Positions 17,499 through 27,246 of a stretch of 64,000 nt of DNA are shown here, in pieces. Below the pieces are notes generated by a model. The model was given only the letters and a program-made list of their open reading frames with translations, was not told where the DNA came from and searched no databases. Every line of letters begins with the position of its first letter. Position 1 is the stretch's first letter. The position numbers and the translations under genes were made by a program. Source of the stretch: Farysia itapuensis (Eukaryota; Basidiomycota; Ustilaginomycetes; Ustilaginales; Ustilaginaceae); assembly GCA_023212645.1 (NCBI GenBank), contig JALBYC010000013.1, positions 186,001 to 250,000 on the forward strand. The letters run 5' to 3'.

Positions 17499-20400
17499 AT
17501 GCCATCCTCGCCGCATCCTCACCGGCCTGCTGCGCACCAGCTGCAGCATCCAGACCACGCATCCTACTCTCCATCGCCACGCACTACACCCCTGTACGCC
17601 TCTTCAGCGCTCAAATCGCACTCATTTCTATCCTCGCAAACGTCAAGTCCAGAGGTTCCGTCATATGACAGAGGCCATGCCGACTCACGTCTCCAACACG
17701 GTTCCGTGACGCCGCATCATGTTTCTCCGACTGTTTCTCACGGGGAAGAGGACAGAGAGTACTCACCCGATCATTCGTCCGGCAAAAAGGTGAAAAGCGA
17801 AGCAGACCACAACGCCTCTATCTCTGATCCCAACGGAGATGCGGATGGCAAGGATCAGAGGCCCGTTTCGAGAGTGGCCAAAGCTTGTCAACCGTGCAGC
17901 AACAAGAAGCGAAGATGCGATGGCCGTCAACCGCAGTGCTCTGTCTGCCAGGTGCTCGGCACGCCTTGCACGTACAATCACACTGGTCTCAAGCGAGGTC
18001 CGCCAAAGGGCTTCCGATCCGGGCCAAGGGAGTCGGCGCGAGCCAAGCTGGTCAGAACGCTGGAGACGACGGTCCGCGATTTGATAAACCAACTCGGCAA
18101 GTCGAGTGCCAGCACAGAGATCCTTCGGGTCACTGAGGAACGAAATTTGACATTAAACGCTGACGCATCTGAGCAGCCTGACAAATCTAAAGGCAAGGGC
18201 CGAATCGGTCTAAGCGTTACTTTACCGGCGGAAGACTCTGGAGCGGTTGAAGAAGAGACTGCAGACGAGAAGGCACTCGAAGTGTCAGACGAAGACGTGA
18301 TTGGCGAGACGCGGATGGGCGAGCTGGTGTATCGAGGCTCAAGCTCAGGCATTGGCATCTTGCAAAGACAGCACAGGGCCGAGTCTCCTGCCGTACAACG
18401 ACCTCGAACACATTCCCATCATTCCGCATCATCTGTACCGCAGAACAGTACAAAGGGAAAGGACTCGCGCAGTGACCGGATCACCTCGTTTGGTGCTCAA
18501 CCACCTTCTTTCACGCCAATCTCTCCTCGTGGCAGCACCGCCACGTCCAACAATAGCGGCTACCACGACAAATCGCCAAGACAAGCAAAGGACACACCCA
18601 AGAAGGATGCAGTGGCTTTACATAGCCCCTATCCGGTATCTGGCAAGGCTGGGCTGGTCTCAGAGGATCCAATCGTATCTTCTGCTGAACATGCAAGCTT
18701 ATTCCGGTACTATTGGCAGGGCTTCCACCCGTTCTACCCGATTCTTTACAAGCCTTGGATGATCAGCTTCCCAGTAGAGAAGCTGCGCGAACATCTTGAG
18801 CCGAGTCTGTTGTACGCCATATACGCAATTGCAGCGTGCATCGAGCCGAGCACGACCGTGGTTTCGGTAGATGCGACCTCTCATCCGGTCCACGACCACG
18901 AACGAGCTCAGTGCTTTTGTGCAGCAGCCGAACATCACGTTCTAGCCAAAGGCTTACGGCCTGACGTTGCATCCATTCAAACGTGCTGGCTTTTAAGTCT
19001 CTACTCGCACGGCGTTGGTGACTTGTCGCGTGCGTGGAACTTTCAGAATCTCGCCTCGTCTATGGCTGTTGATCTCGGATTGCATCGCTGGCCGATCTAC
19101 CGACCCGAGATTGTCCAAGATCCGGTGCAGAGAGAGACACGAATTCGCATCATTTGGCACTGCTACATTATTGACAAGCTGCTGTGCGCCGAAATGGGTC
19201 GACCTGTAGGCTTGCGCGCAAAAGAGATCGACGTGCCGCTGCTCTCGGAAACGGAAGACGACGAATTCGAACTGTGGTCAGATCAGACAGAGATGCAAGG
19301 TCCGCGCAAGTCGTCAGTAGCTCGTCGGCTGCATGCGCCATCGTGTCTCAATTGGGGCGTTCATCTGTTCAAGATCGTCGAGCAGATTCTCGACGAGGTG
19401 CACTCGCTTCGCAGAAAAGCTTTGCTGCGCCGTCAGGGCAAGGAGAAAGTGCTGGCGGATCTAGACAGACAGCTTACCGACTGGAAGAAGAACCTGCCAA
19501 AGCACTTGCATCTCGACGACAGTACGCGGGATGGCCCGTTCCCGAGCTTTTTCGCGCTCAACATGTGGTACTATACAGCGCGCTTGTTGCTGCATCGACC
19601 CTTTATTCCGCAAGAAGAGGGCGTCTCGCTCTCGGTTGTTCTGGACAACGACAGTCACAGGAAGAGCACCGAGGCAGCCAATACGATCTGTGACTTGCTC
19701 GAAGCGTCTTCGCGCGACTTTGTGGACCGCTTGTCGACGGATCTGGGATACTGCCTCTTTACGGCGGCCGTCATGTTTGTTTTCAACGCGCGGTTGGCAG
19801 ATGAAGAGCTGTCGAAGGATGCACGTCGGCGATACGGACTGTGCAAGCAGTGGCTGCAGCAATTGGCGGACACTTGGCCAGCTGCTTCAGCACATCGGCT
19901 GCTGCTGGACGGGTTCGCTACGGTTGGAGAAGACGCGTCCAAGCAGACCGGTGTGGCGGGCAATCGAAGAACGAGTATTGCGGCCATCGCCCAAGCCACG
20001 AGCGACGCAGCGGGGGGAGCAGGCGATACACCCAATATCAGCAGCTGGATTGCACAGACCGATGCAGCTGCTCGTCAGGCGGACCAGCACAGGCCCCCGT
20101 CGAGACCGGCTCCGTCTGCGTCTATGGGCACAGCACCTTATGGCACGACAAACACGGTTGTCGGGCAGAGTACTTTCCCACAAGACGGAAGCTGGCCCCA
20201 AGGCTTTACCGAATCGGGTAATAACGCATCAGGCGAGAATGTTTACTTTGCTCCAGGTATCTTTGATGTCGAGTCATTCTTCTGGAACGAAAATGCCGTG
20301 CAGCCCACTGTGAACTCGGCATATACAACACAAAGCCAGCCGGAACAACAACAACAGCAACATCAGCCGCCACAGCATCAGCAACAACAGCCGAACGCAA

Positions 20401-20605
20401 ACGGATACGGCTCTTTTGCGAACGTGCAGACCGGCAACGAGGGCGCTGTCTACGACGGCAGGCCAAAGTCCGATCCCGCGTACGGTGTGCAGCAACACCC
20501 GCAATTGTATAGTCAGGATCGCCGGGTGTACGGAGCATACCCGGTGCAGCAAGAAGTCGGGTCAGCACAACAGTATAATCAGGTGGACGGCGGATACTCG
20601 GCAGG

Positions 20606-20639
<34 letters not shown>

Positions 20640-20753
20640 TCTGGCACTGGCGGAGGAACGTATACGACGTCACCATTTGCGTTTGCATCCACGAGCCAGA
20701 GCATGGGCGAATTCTGGAGCATGCTCGAACTGCCTCCGGCGTTTTTGCAGTAA
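17499..20753 (+). CDS. Zn2Cys6 transcription factor with glutamine-rich tail
   Basis: A 1084-residue nuclear regulator. The binuclear zinc cluster has the classic spacing with cysteines 130, 133, 140, 147, 150 and 157 (ACQPCSNKKRRCDG...CSVC...C), followed by the linker RGPPKGFR and a short coiled coil (LVRTLETTVRDLINQLG). A fungal-specific transcription factor middle domain starts near FRYYWQGFHPFYPILYKPW (about residue 400) and runs to about 790. The C-terminus is low-complexity with Q-rich stretches, including a CAG/CAA tract encoding about 10 consecutive glutamines at 20607-20640, a probable activation region and a likely site of length polymorphism. The N-terminal 120 residues are Ser/Pro/His-rich. 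Target genes are unknown; the upstream MFS gene is the nearest candidate by position only. Confidence 0.88.
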
Positions 20754-21416
20754 GCTCTTTCAAGATGGAGCGACCTGCCAGATTTCCAGATTTGGTTGTG
20801 AATTTCGAATTCAAAGCGGCGCTCAGTAATAGATTTTGTGCGTTTGGATTAACAAATACTGCCGATCCTGAATACTAGAACACCGAGCCTGCACAGTCTG
20901 CGCTTCGGCCTTCAACACTTTGACCCACCACAGATACGAGTAGCGGCGATAGCTTGCATCAACACAGCGTGCCTAGGTGTCGCATGAAGCTTGGCAAAGG
21001 ATGGTGATCACGTTGCATGAGGAGCATGACATGTACGATATGTTCCTCGGTGTTGTTCTTGCTCGGCTAAAAAAAGTGTTGGTCTCAGCAGATCTTGCTT
21101 GGAGTGGGAGAGGTGGCCGAGTGGGCAGCCGTCGTGGACCTGCAGATAGACCCACAAGGTCGTTGCATTGGACTCCGCTCTAATGCGCCAATCACCTGCA
21201 CAGATCGGCGTCTTGGGCCGATCAAAGCCCCGCGCCGCCTCGCTCCGGAACCTTTGAGGCCTTAGCTGCTCGCTGTCATTTGCACTTTCCTACATCATTG
21301 ACCCCCATCCCGTCCCCCAATTGGCTCCCTCGTATTCCCCTCCCTCACTCCCTCGCCTGGCCCCGGATCGTTCATTGTCTCTATCACGTCCACACGACAC
21401 ACACTCAACTCATAGC
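20754..21416. other. Intergenic region with an isolated tRNA A-box-like sequence
   Basis: 663 bases without a supported gene. GGAGAGGTGGCCGAGTGG at about 21108-21125 looks like the 5' end of a class II (Ser/Leu) tRNA including a perfect A box, but no matching 3' acceptor strand or canonical B box follows within 200 bases. The end of the gap is CT-rich and serves as leader for the downstream secreted-protein gene. Confidence 0.35.
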
Positions 21417-22856
21417 ATGAAGATCCCAGCATTCTCAATAGCCGTAGCGACCTTGGCAGCAGCCTTGGGCGTGACGGCCGACCATGATGGCGCAAAGGGT
21501 CGCTCGTTGAGGTCAATAGACCGTCACGAATACATGATCTCCCGGCGCGATGCTTCTACCACCATGGCCGAAGAGGTGGACACACCCATCGGCCAGAAGT
21601 CAACAGGCAACCCCACTGTGCCCAAGGGCGCCAACTTGACCTCCATACCTGTCGGCACTGATAATCACACTCTCGCCATCTACTGGCAGGACGAGCCCAG
21701 TAACAGCAAAGCAAAGCAGGCCTTTGTCATGATTCACGGTCGCTTGAGAAATGGCGCGACATATTGGTCTACAATGACGTCCATCCTCCAATCCGCAATT
21801 GACGACTCGTATACAGCAGCGGATAAGAACGCCATCGTTGTTGCGCCTCAATTCTACTCCACCGTCCTCAACGCAAAACAGTACGACAAGCACGAACTCG
21901 CATGGGAAGATATCAATGCATGGCAAGCTGGTGAGGCGGCTGACCATCCCAATAACTCAAAAGAGACCAGCTTCGACGCTCTGGACGCTCTGTACGACGA
22001 GTTCTCAGATACCGACAAGTATCCCGCACTCGAAACTCTCGTCTACGTCGGCCATGGAGGTGGCGGACAGTTGATCAACCGATACAGCATCGTCGCAAAA
22101 TACCACACCGACTCAACACTCAAAGTACGCTACGTAAGCGGCGATCCCTCCTCGTCCGTCTACTTCACCCAGGACCGTCCAGTCAACAATACCGATATTG
22201 CCGATAAAGCAACCTGCCCACTCTACGACACTTGGCGCTACGGCTTTACCAATTTTACCGGCACCCTTGACGGTCTCAAGACGCCACAGGAATACTTTGC
22301 GCAGAGTATCACGCGCGACGTTCGCTACGTTGTCGGCTACAATGACACCTCCGAGGGCGGTGATCAGTACTGCATGGCAATCCTCCAAGGCGGCACGGCT
22401 CGTCGCGATCGCAACCTGTCCTGGTGGAAATACATCAACATGCTAGCCCGAACTTCCGAAGATGTCTCCGGTTTTCCCGGCAATCTCACCCTCGACACAC
22501 TTCCAGACTGGAGCAACATCTCGAACAACAAGCTGGCTCACACGTTGACCGTGATTCAAGGAGCTGACCACAACGCTGCTGAAGTGTTCGGGTCCAACGC
22601 TGGCCGAACTGTGCTCTTCGAGGACGACGCTGCCAACGTCGAGCCAGGTTGGAGACCTGCATCCGTCGCAGACGTCAGCACCACCAAACCGTCCTCCTCG
22701 TCCTCCTCATCATCCTCTTCCGCGCCTTCAACAGACTCTTCTGCTGTCAAGGCGACCAAACTGCAGGACTCGAGCAGTTCCTCTCGATCCACCATCCCAC
22801 ACACTGTCCTGGCGGCAGTCACCCTCCTTCCCATCGTAATTTTCTCCCTAATTTAG
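21417..22856 (+). CDS. Secreted alpha/beta-hydrolase-fold protein 1, nucleophile Ser replaced by Gly
   Basis: A 479-residue predicted secreted, probably GPI-anchored protein. It has a signal peptide (MKIPAFSIAVATLAAALGVTA), an early dibasic site (SRRDA at 42-46), an oxyanion-type VMIHGRLRNG at 104-113, a nucleophile-elbow position reading VGHGGGGQ at 211-218, and a histidine in QGADHNAAEVF (385) at the usual catalytic place. In alpha/beta hydrolases the elbow is G-x-S-x-G; here residue 214 (codon GGA at 22056-22058) is glycine, so ordinary serine hydrolysis is not expected. The C-terminus has a long serine run (425-435) then PHTVLAAVTLLPIVIFSLI, a typical GPI-attachment tail. Several N-glycosylation sequons (NLT, NFT, NLS) are present. 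A paralogue lies 4.4 kb downstream. The start is the ATG that opens the signal peptide. Confidence 0.75.
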   Translation: MKIPAFSIAVATLAAALGVTADHDGAKGRSLRSIDRHEYMISRRDASTTMAEEVDTPIGQKSTGNPTVPKGANLTSIPVGTDNHTLAIYWQDEPSNSKAKQAFVMIHGRLRNGATYWSTMTSILQSAIDDSYTAADKNAIVVAPQFYSTVLNAKQYDKHELAWEDINAWQAGEAADHPNNSKETSFDALDALYDEFSDTDKYPALETLVYVGHGGGGQLINRYSIVAKYHTDSTLKVRYVSGDPSSSVYFTQDRPVNNTDIADKATCPLYDTWRYGFTNFTGTLDGLKTPQEYFAQSITRDVRYVVGYNDTSEGGDQYCMAILQGGTARRDRNLSWWKYINMLARTSEDVSGFPGNLTLDTLPDWSNISNNKLAHTLTVIQGADHNAAEVFGSNAGRTVLFEDDAANVEPGWRPASVADVSTTKPSSSSSSSSSSAPSTDSSAVKATKLQDSSSSSRSTIPHTVLAAVTLLPIVIFSLI

Positions 22857-23773
22857 TCATCGCTGGGCAACGCGTAACGCGCGATGACCGCTGTCTTCCC
22901 CCAACTCGCAACATTTTTCGACGCTGAGCGTCAAACGCATTCTTTCAATCTACACGCATGCACTATATCTTTGCTTCATCTGAGTGATTTCAAGTGACTG
23001 AGTGAACTGCTGGGAGCTTAAACAGCTGACCCACCATGAGCTTAGAGCTTAGAAAGTGCGGTAAAGCCACAGTCTTGCGCATGATGTGGGCTGCTGGAAA
23101 TTTACCTCACTGTCCGGCATAAACAAGCCTGCTGTCAGTCTCAAGCTGCGATATAAGCTCGAGTTGAGGTCAAAGAAACCGTATCGAAACTTTGATGTCT
23201 CCACTTCATGTCTATGGACTCGCTCGCGATAGACCGCGGCGGGTCCCAAAACAATTCTCCCGACAGCCGGTCCAATCCCTCTCGCAAAAAGCAAGAGGGT
23301 GCAGACAAAGTCAGATTCTATCGGCCATCAGCGGGTCGCTACGCATAATTTTTTGAGTGATACTCTATATCGACAGCTGTGAACCGAATGAGCCAAGGCG
23401 CCAAGATTGTCTGGGGCTGGGCCCCATTTCATCAAGTGGCTTGGGGCCGCCACTGCGAATCGCGAGGACGCTGATACCAGTCACACTTTAGCGCAGTCTG
23501 GACATTTTATTTCGTACCACCTCGTAGCACCCTTCAACCGCCTTTCTCGTCGATAAAAAGGGGCACTTTTTGCTCGTCCCCGCCTGAATGCACGCAACCC
23601 CTTTCTCAGCTATTGCACACATCCAGGCACCATCACATATGTTCCTGCCATCGACACCCTGCAGAAGTCGACATGGTGACAGAGGATAGGCGAACGACAG
23701 CTATTTTCATCTGAAGCGAACCTTTTTACTCCAACCTACCAGCACATCTGCCAACCCTGTCTTGGTGCCCACC
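22857..23773. other. Gene-poor stretch 5' of the OrsD-like gene
   Basis: 917 bases with no supported gene. GATAAAAAGG at about 23552-23561 is a plausible TATA element about 210 bases before the next start. A short direct repeat GAGCTTAGAGCTTAG lies at about 23037. No transposon ends were recognised. Confidence 0.35.
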
Positions 23774-24262
23774 ATGTCTCTCCTTAACTTGCCATATCTT
23801 GTCCGCGACCCCGTCTGGCCTGTAGCAGTTTGCACTGAGCACGGCGCGGCGTTTTCCAAGACTTCGTTAAAAGCACACCTGCGCACCAAGCACGGCGTGC
23901 ACACACAGAACACGCCTGATCTGCGTCAGAGCGTGCAGGCTCTTGACATCTGCGAGCGCGGGTGTCCACAGCCGCCCAACGGCACCCCCGCGCTCCAGCA
24001 TGTGCGCATTTACGATGGCTACCGTTGCTCCGTCTGCAGCTACCTCACGCGAGACGCCAGCAACGTGAGCCATCACGTCCGACAATGCCACCCCGAGCGC
24101 CAGCTCCACAGGCGGCACTATGTCCCGGTCTGCCTACAATCCCTTTCTGGCACCGACGCCCGCACGGCCTATTTCGAAGTTGGCATTTCCCCTTCTCCTC
24201 CCGCCAGAGTCGCCTCTCCCTCCGCCATACCAATCAAAGAAGAACCAATAGAAGATCTTTGA
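23774..24262 (+). CDS. Short OrsD-like (DUF3505) zinc-binding protein
   Basis: A 162-residue protein. It contains two C/H-type finger-like units: V-C-TEHG-A-AF...LKAHLRTKHG near residues 18-40 and GYRCSVCSYLTRDASNVSHHVRQCH near 82-107, separated by a proline-glycine segment. The arrangement (first half-finger with HL...H, then a 'P-x-G...I-x-GY-x-C-x-x-C-x-Y...H...H' unit) fits the OrsD/DUF3505 family, named from the Aspergillus orsellinic acid cluster and often found near mobile or subtelomeric helicase-like genes in fungi. The tail ends with acidic IKEEPIEDL. The start is the ATG at 23774, with CACC before it. It may be a complete small gene or a domain left from a larger element gene; there is no helicase sequence next to it. 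Confidence 0.5.
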   Translation: MSLLNLPYLVRDPVWPVAVCTEHGAAFSKTSLKAHLRTKHGVHTQNTPDLRQSVQALDICERGCPQPPNGTPALQHVRIYDGYRCSVCSYLTRDASNVSHHVRQCHPERQLHRRHYVPVCLQSLSGTDARTAYFEVGISPSPPARVASPSAIPIKEEPIEDL

Positions 24263-24910
24263 AGCAGACTCTGGATTGACGAGAAGCTGCAGGAGCTTGA
24301 TGCGCCATTTAACTGGAAACATCTGTGACTTGTCCAGAGCGCGAAGGCCCATTTCAGACTTCTTGTCCTGCTGATCTACCAGCGGCACCATATTCTGTCT
24401 GATCTGCTGCTGAACGATGTCTCAGCAAGAAAGAGGGATTCGAAGTGCAAGAAGGATCAGTTGTCCCACGGTGACACATGGTGTGGAAGAGCAGAAACGT
24501 GTCAAACATCCGTGCGGCCGTGCGCTGAGGTTTCATATGCGCAGACCTCAGGGGGATAATATATAGTTCCACGCACATTCGTCTTTGCACTCTCCTCTCT
24601 CCACCAAAGATCTTCTTCCCTTTTCTATTTTTGTCGGCTGTCTGTACCCTACTGACCCAGCGTCTCAACGCCAAACCAGGTTAGGTCCTCGTCAGCTGCG
24701 GAGCTGCATAACACTGGGCAAAATGGTACGACAAATTACAAGGACGTCCCAGTGTGGCGCACAGGAATTGAAGATATTCGCAATGCAAGGCTACGAGACC
24801 TCAGTAGCAAGCTAGGGCCGAGACCAGGCGACCTATCAGCCACAACGCCATTGCAAAGATCCACAAGAAAGCTCTGAATGAGCTTAGAATTTTGACTTCA
24901 AGATTCACGC
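24263..24910. other. Non-coding stretch with leader-like repeat copy A
   Basis: 648 bases. It holds the sequence TCCGTGCGGCCGTGCGCTG at 24509-24527, then AGACCTCAGG at about 24543, TATATAG at 24560-24566 and AAAGATCT at 24606-24613. The same four blocks in the same order occur at 47723-47828 inside the LINE-bearing island. No gene is supported. Confidence 0.5.
24509..24613 (+). repeat. Leader-like repeat, copy A
   Basis: Matches 47723-47828 in four ordered blocks (19 bp, 10 bp, TATATAG, AAAGATCT), with similar spacing and a CT-rich stretch before the last block. It looks like a promoter plus transcript leader (TATA then CT-rich) rather than coding sequence. Confidence 0.55.
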
Positions 24911-25308
24911 ATGCAGACAGAGGAGAGGGCGCGTGGGTCGCAGAGGCGGGTGATGGCGCGGAGAACGACATCCGGATCTTTGGAGCTTTGGCTTTTCCTG
25001 CGCACTTCGCACTCTACGCCGTGCGCACCTGCGCTTGCGTGTCCCCCCTTTTTCTCGTTTTCAAGAGGTGCTCATTCCTCTCTCCCCTCGTTCGTCTTTT
25101 TTGGTAGCCGAGAAGCCCTTTTCTCTCGGCCACACACCCTTTCTCCAGATCCCTCCCTGTTTCCCTCCCTTGTTGATTTTCGCTCCATCGTGCGCTCAAC
25201 CGTCCCCCGCTTGCGGCGGGCCGGAAGCCTCTCAGAGCTCAGAGGCCTCGTTCCTCTCCCGCAATCAAAACATTTTTTCCGACTCACGAGGTCCGAGTTC
25301 CGAGACAC

Positions 25309-25339
<31 letters not shown>

Positions 25340-25654
25340 TTTCGTGAGATCGACTCCGTAGCCGGGATCACGGCAGAACGAGATACTGCGCTAGCGCAGG
25401 TGCAACAGCTCAATTCGGCTTGCGCAAGGAACGAAGAGCTCACGGAGAACGAGCGAAAACAATGGTTGTTCGATATCGTCGACGCCATAAATAAGAGCGG
25501 AAAGAAGTTTGGCCAACTTGCGGCCAAAGACTTCCTAGTCGACGGTCATGGTCAATTCCTAAGCGAAACGGAAGCAGGTAGAAAGAGACTGAACGACATA
25601 CATCGAAATGTCGCGCGAGCTGCCGCCGAATTGGAAGCTCGTTGTTCGATCTGA
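24911..25654 (+). CDS. Doubtful reading frame spanning a poly-C run
   Basis: An open frame of 247 codons whose first two thirds are pyrimidine-rich and look like untranslated leader, then a proline run coded by the 30-C tract, then about 100 residues that look more protein-like (a short coiled-coil-like ITAERDTALAQVQQLN and a charged helical end REIDS...AAELEARCSI). I do not recognise the family. If real, the gene may start after the poly-C tract or be a remnant. Length changes in the C run would shift the frame. Confidence 0.2.
25310..25339. repeat. 30-base poly-C mononucleotide run
   Basis: Thirty consecutive C residues (poly-G on the other strand). Its length makes it prone to slippage and to sequencing error. 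It sits at the border between a pyrimidine-rich stretch and the more coding-like end of the frame. Confidence 0.9.
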
Positions 25655-27246
25655 GGACAAACGCAAAACCTCAAATACTACGAGCAAAATCACGGCTCTG
25701 AGCTCTTGGAAACTACAGCTGTTCTTGATGCCAAATGCATTGGAATTGCGCGTGCCTCAGAATCGTGGAAAGCCCTGAAGCTGCTTCAAATACACTTCAG
25801 ATGTGAACGAAAGCGAGATTCGGAACCTTCAACAGGCGAGGTCGATGCTCGTGGTTCTTCAGCCTAGCGCGCGGTCCATCAAACCACATCAAAGGATCAA
25901 ACCACATCAAAGGGAAAGACAAAGGATATGGACAAAATTTTCGACGCTGGTTCGTCCGTAGCCAAGTGTCACCGCGGGCGCCGGAACGCGCTCCGGTTCC
26001 GACGCGTGCAACCACCCGGGCTTCATATAGCGCCCGGGTGGGTCCCCATATATATAGCACGCGCCACCCGTAGTGCGCACTAGTTCCCTCATCCAGCATA
26101 GCATCCTATCGCCCACTGTCTGAGCTCCTGTCGTACGTGCTTGTTTTCCTCGCCGTCACACCAAGCGCGCGAGACCACATCAAAAGGAAAAGTCAAGGAC
26201 ACAGGCAACTCCGAGACTCATGAGCCAAACTCCAAAGGAAAAATTGTGGAAACCGACAACTCAGCCCCTGATAGCGCAAGACCCGAAGGTGAGCGGATCG
26301 ATCGGACAAATGAACAACGTCGGCTTGTCGACGGCTGGAAGAAAACTTTCCCCGCAAATTGTAAGTTATTGCTTGGACACTGAAAACCTGTAGACACGGA
26401 TTTGACAGCTTGCGACAACGTCTACGACGGCGCAAAGGTATGTTGCTGGAGTGCACAGGCACGTGGCCCAGCGGTATCGCCTACACGCATGTCTCAAGAT
26501 TATATTAGAGGCATTCAGCTCATCGTTATCATTCTCCTCTTCGCCATATGGATCTTCTCACCAAATCGATATTTGTTTAGGTGCAATCTTGCGGCTGTCT
26601 TTAAAGCATACACAGGCCAAAAAAGTCAGTTTCGTTTGAGTCAGGTACATTGTGTCCGTCATTGATTGCGTGGAGCAGCTGTAAGCAGCTCGAATTACGT
26701 CGATGCCTTTCGTTGCAGCAACGCGACTCTCTCTTGCAGCAATGTCGCAGCCGGCTGATGTTGTAACATATTGACACAGAGATGATGTACAGCATTGTAG
26801 GTCTTCGAGCATTATCACCTAAAGTATCCGGCATGACAACATGCGCTTTGAGGACTTGGTTGGCTTTCAGAGCTGGCCGGTGCATTAGCTTTACCGACCG
26901 AAACTTTATCTTGCAGAAAGTCACCAAAGCTTCTTGAAGTGCCGAAGAGCAACCTATGCTGCAAGATCACCCCTTCGCTGTCGCTACCCTGGCAAGTAGG
27001 CTGGCAGGACACGAAATTAAGGCTACAAGCACGTTAGCCGTCATAGCTAATCTGCGCCGCCACACGTGTCACACTCATGGGACCGTGGCTCCCACCACAG
27101 CACTAGTGATTCCCACCACAAAATTTGGCTTGAAAGCCTTTCCTTTGATCAGAGCTGCGTTCTCGCTCCTACCTTTGCCTCTTACTAGCCTTCTCCTCTT
27201 CAGTATAGGCTCTAAATCAGTGTGCTGACAACTTCCCTTGGACAAC
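25655..27246. other. Accessory non-coding island between the two paralogues
   Basis: About 1.6 kb with only short frames. It contains two related blocks beginning AGCGCGCG and carrying ACCACATCAAA (from 25866, where ACCACATCAAA occurs twice, and from 26164). Between them are a perfect inverted repeat at 26012-26041 and a TATATATAG tract at about 26049-26057. A short frame after 26141 repeats SKGKVKDTGNS / SKGKIVETDNS. The last 60 bases before 27247 are CT-rich leader for the second paralogue. Confidence 0.45.
26012..26041. repeat. Perfect 10-bp inverted repeat next to a TATA-like tract
   Basis: Arms CCACCCGGGC (26012-26021) and GCCCGGGTGG (26032-26041) with a 10-base loop. It lies a few bases upstream of CATATATATAG, so it could be an operator or just a structured repeat. 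Confidence 0.7.

Noticed and set aside
20977..21183. 68-codon plus-strand frame before the first secreted paralogue
   Set aside because: Translation covers the tRNA-like fragment and shows no protein features.
21108..21200. tRNA-Ser/Leu gene (GGAGAGGTGGCCGAGTGG start with A box)
   Set aside because: No CCTCTCC acceptor partner, no GGTTCGA-type B box and no foldable T arm downstream on the same strand within 200 bases; at most a tRNA-derived fragment.
25797..26465. Short frames on both strands in the island (100 and 80 codons)
   Set aside because: No start context, no conserved motif, and they overlap the hairpin and repeats; described as non-coding island instead.
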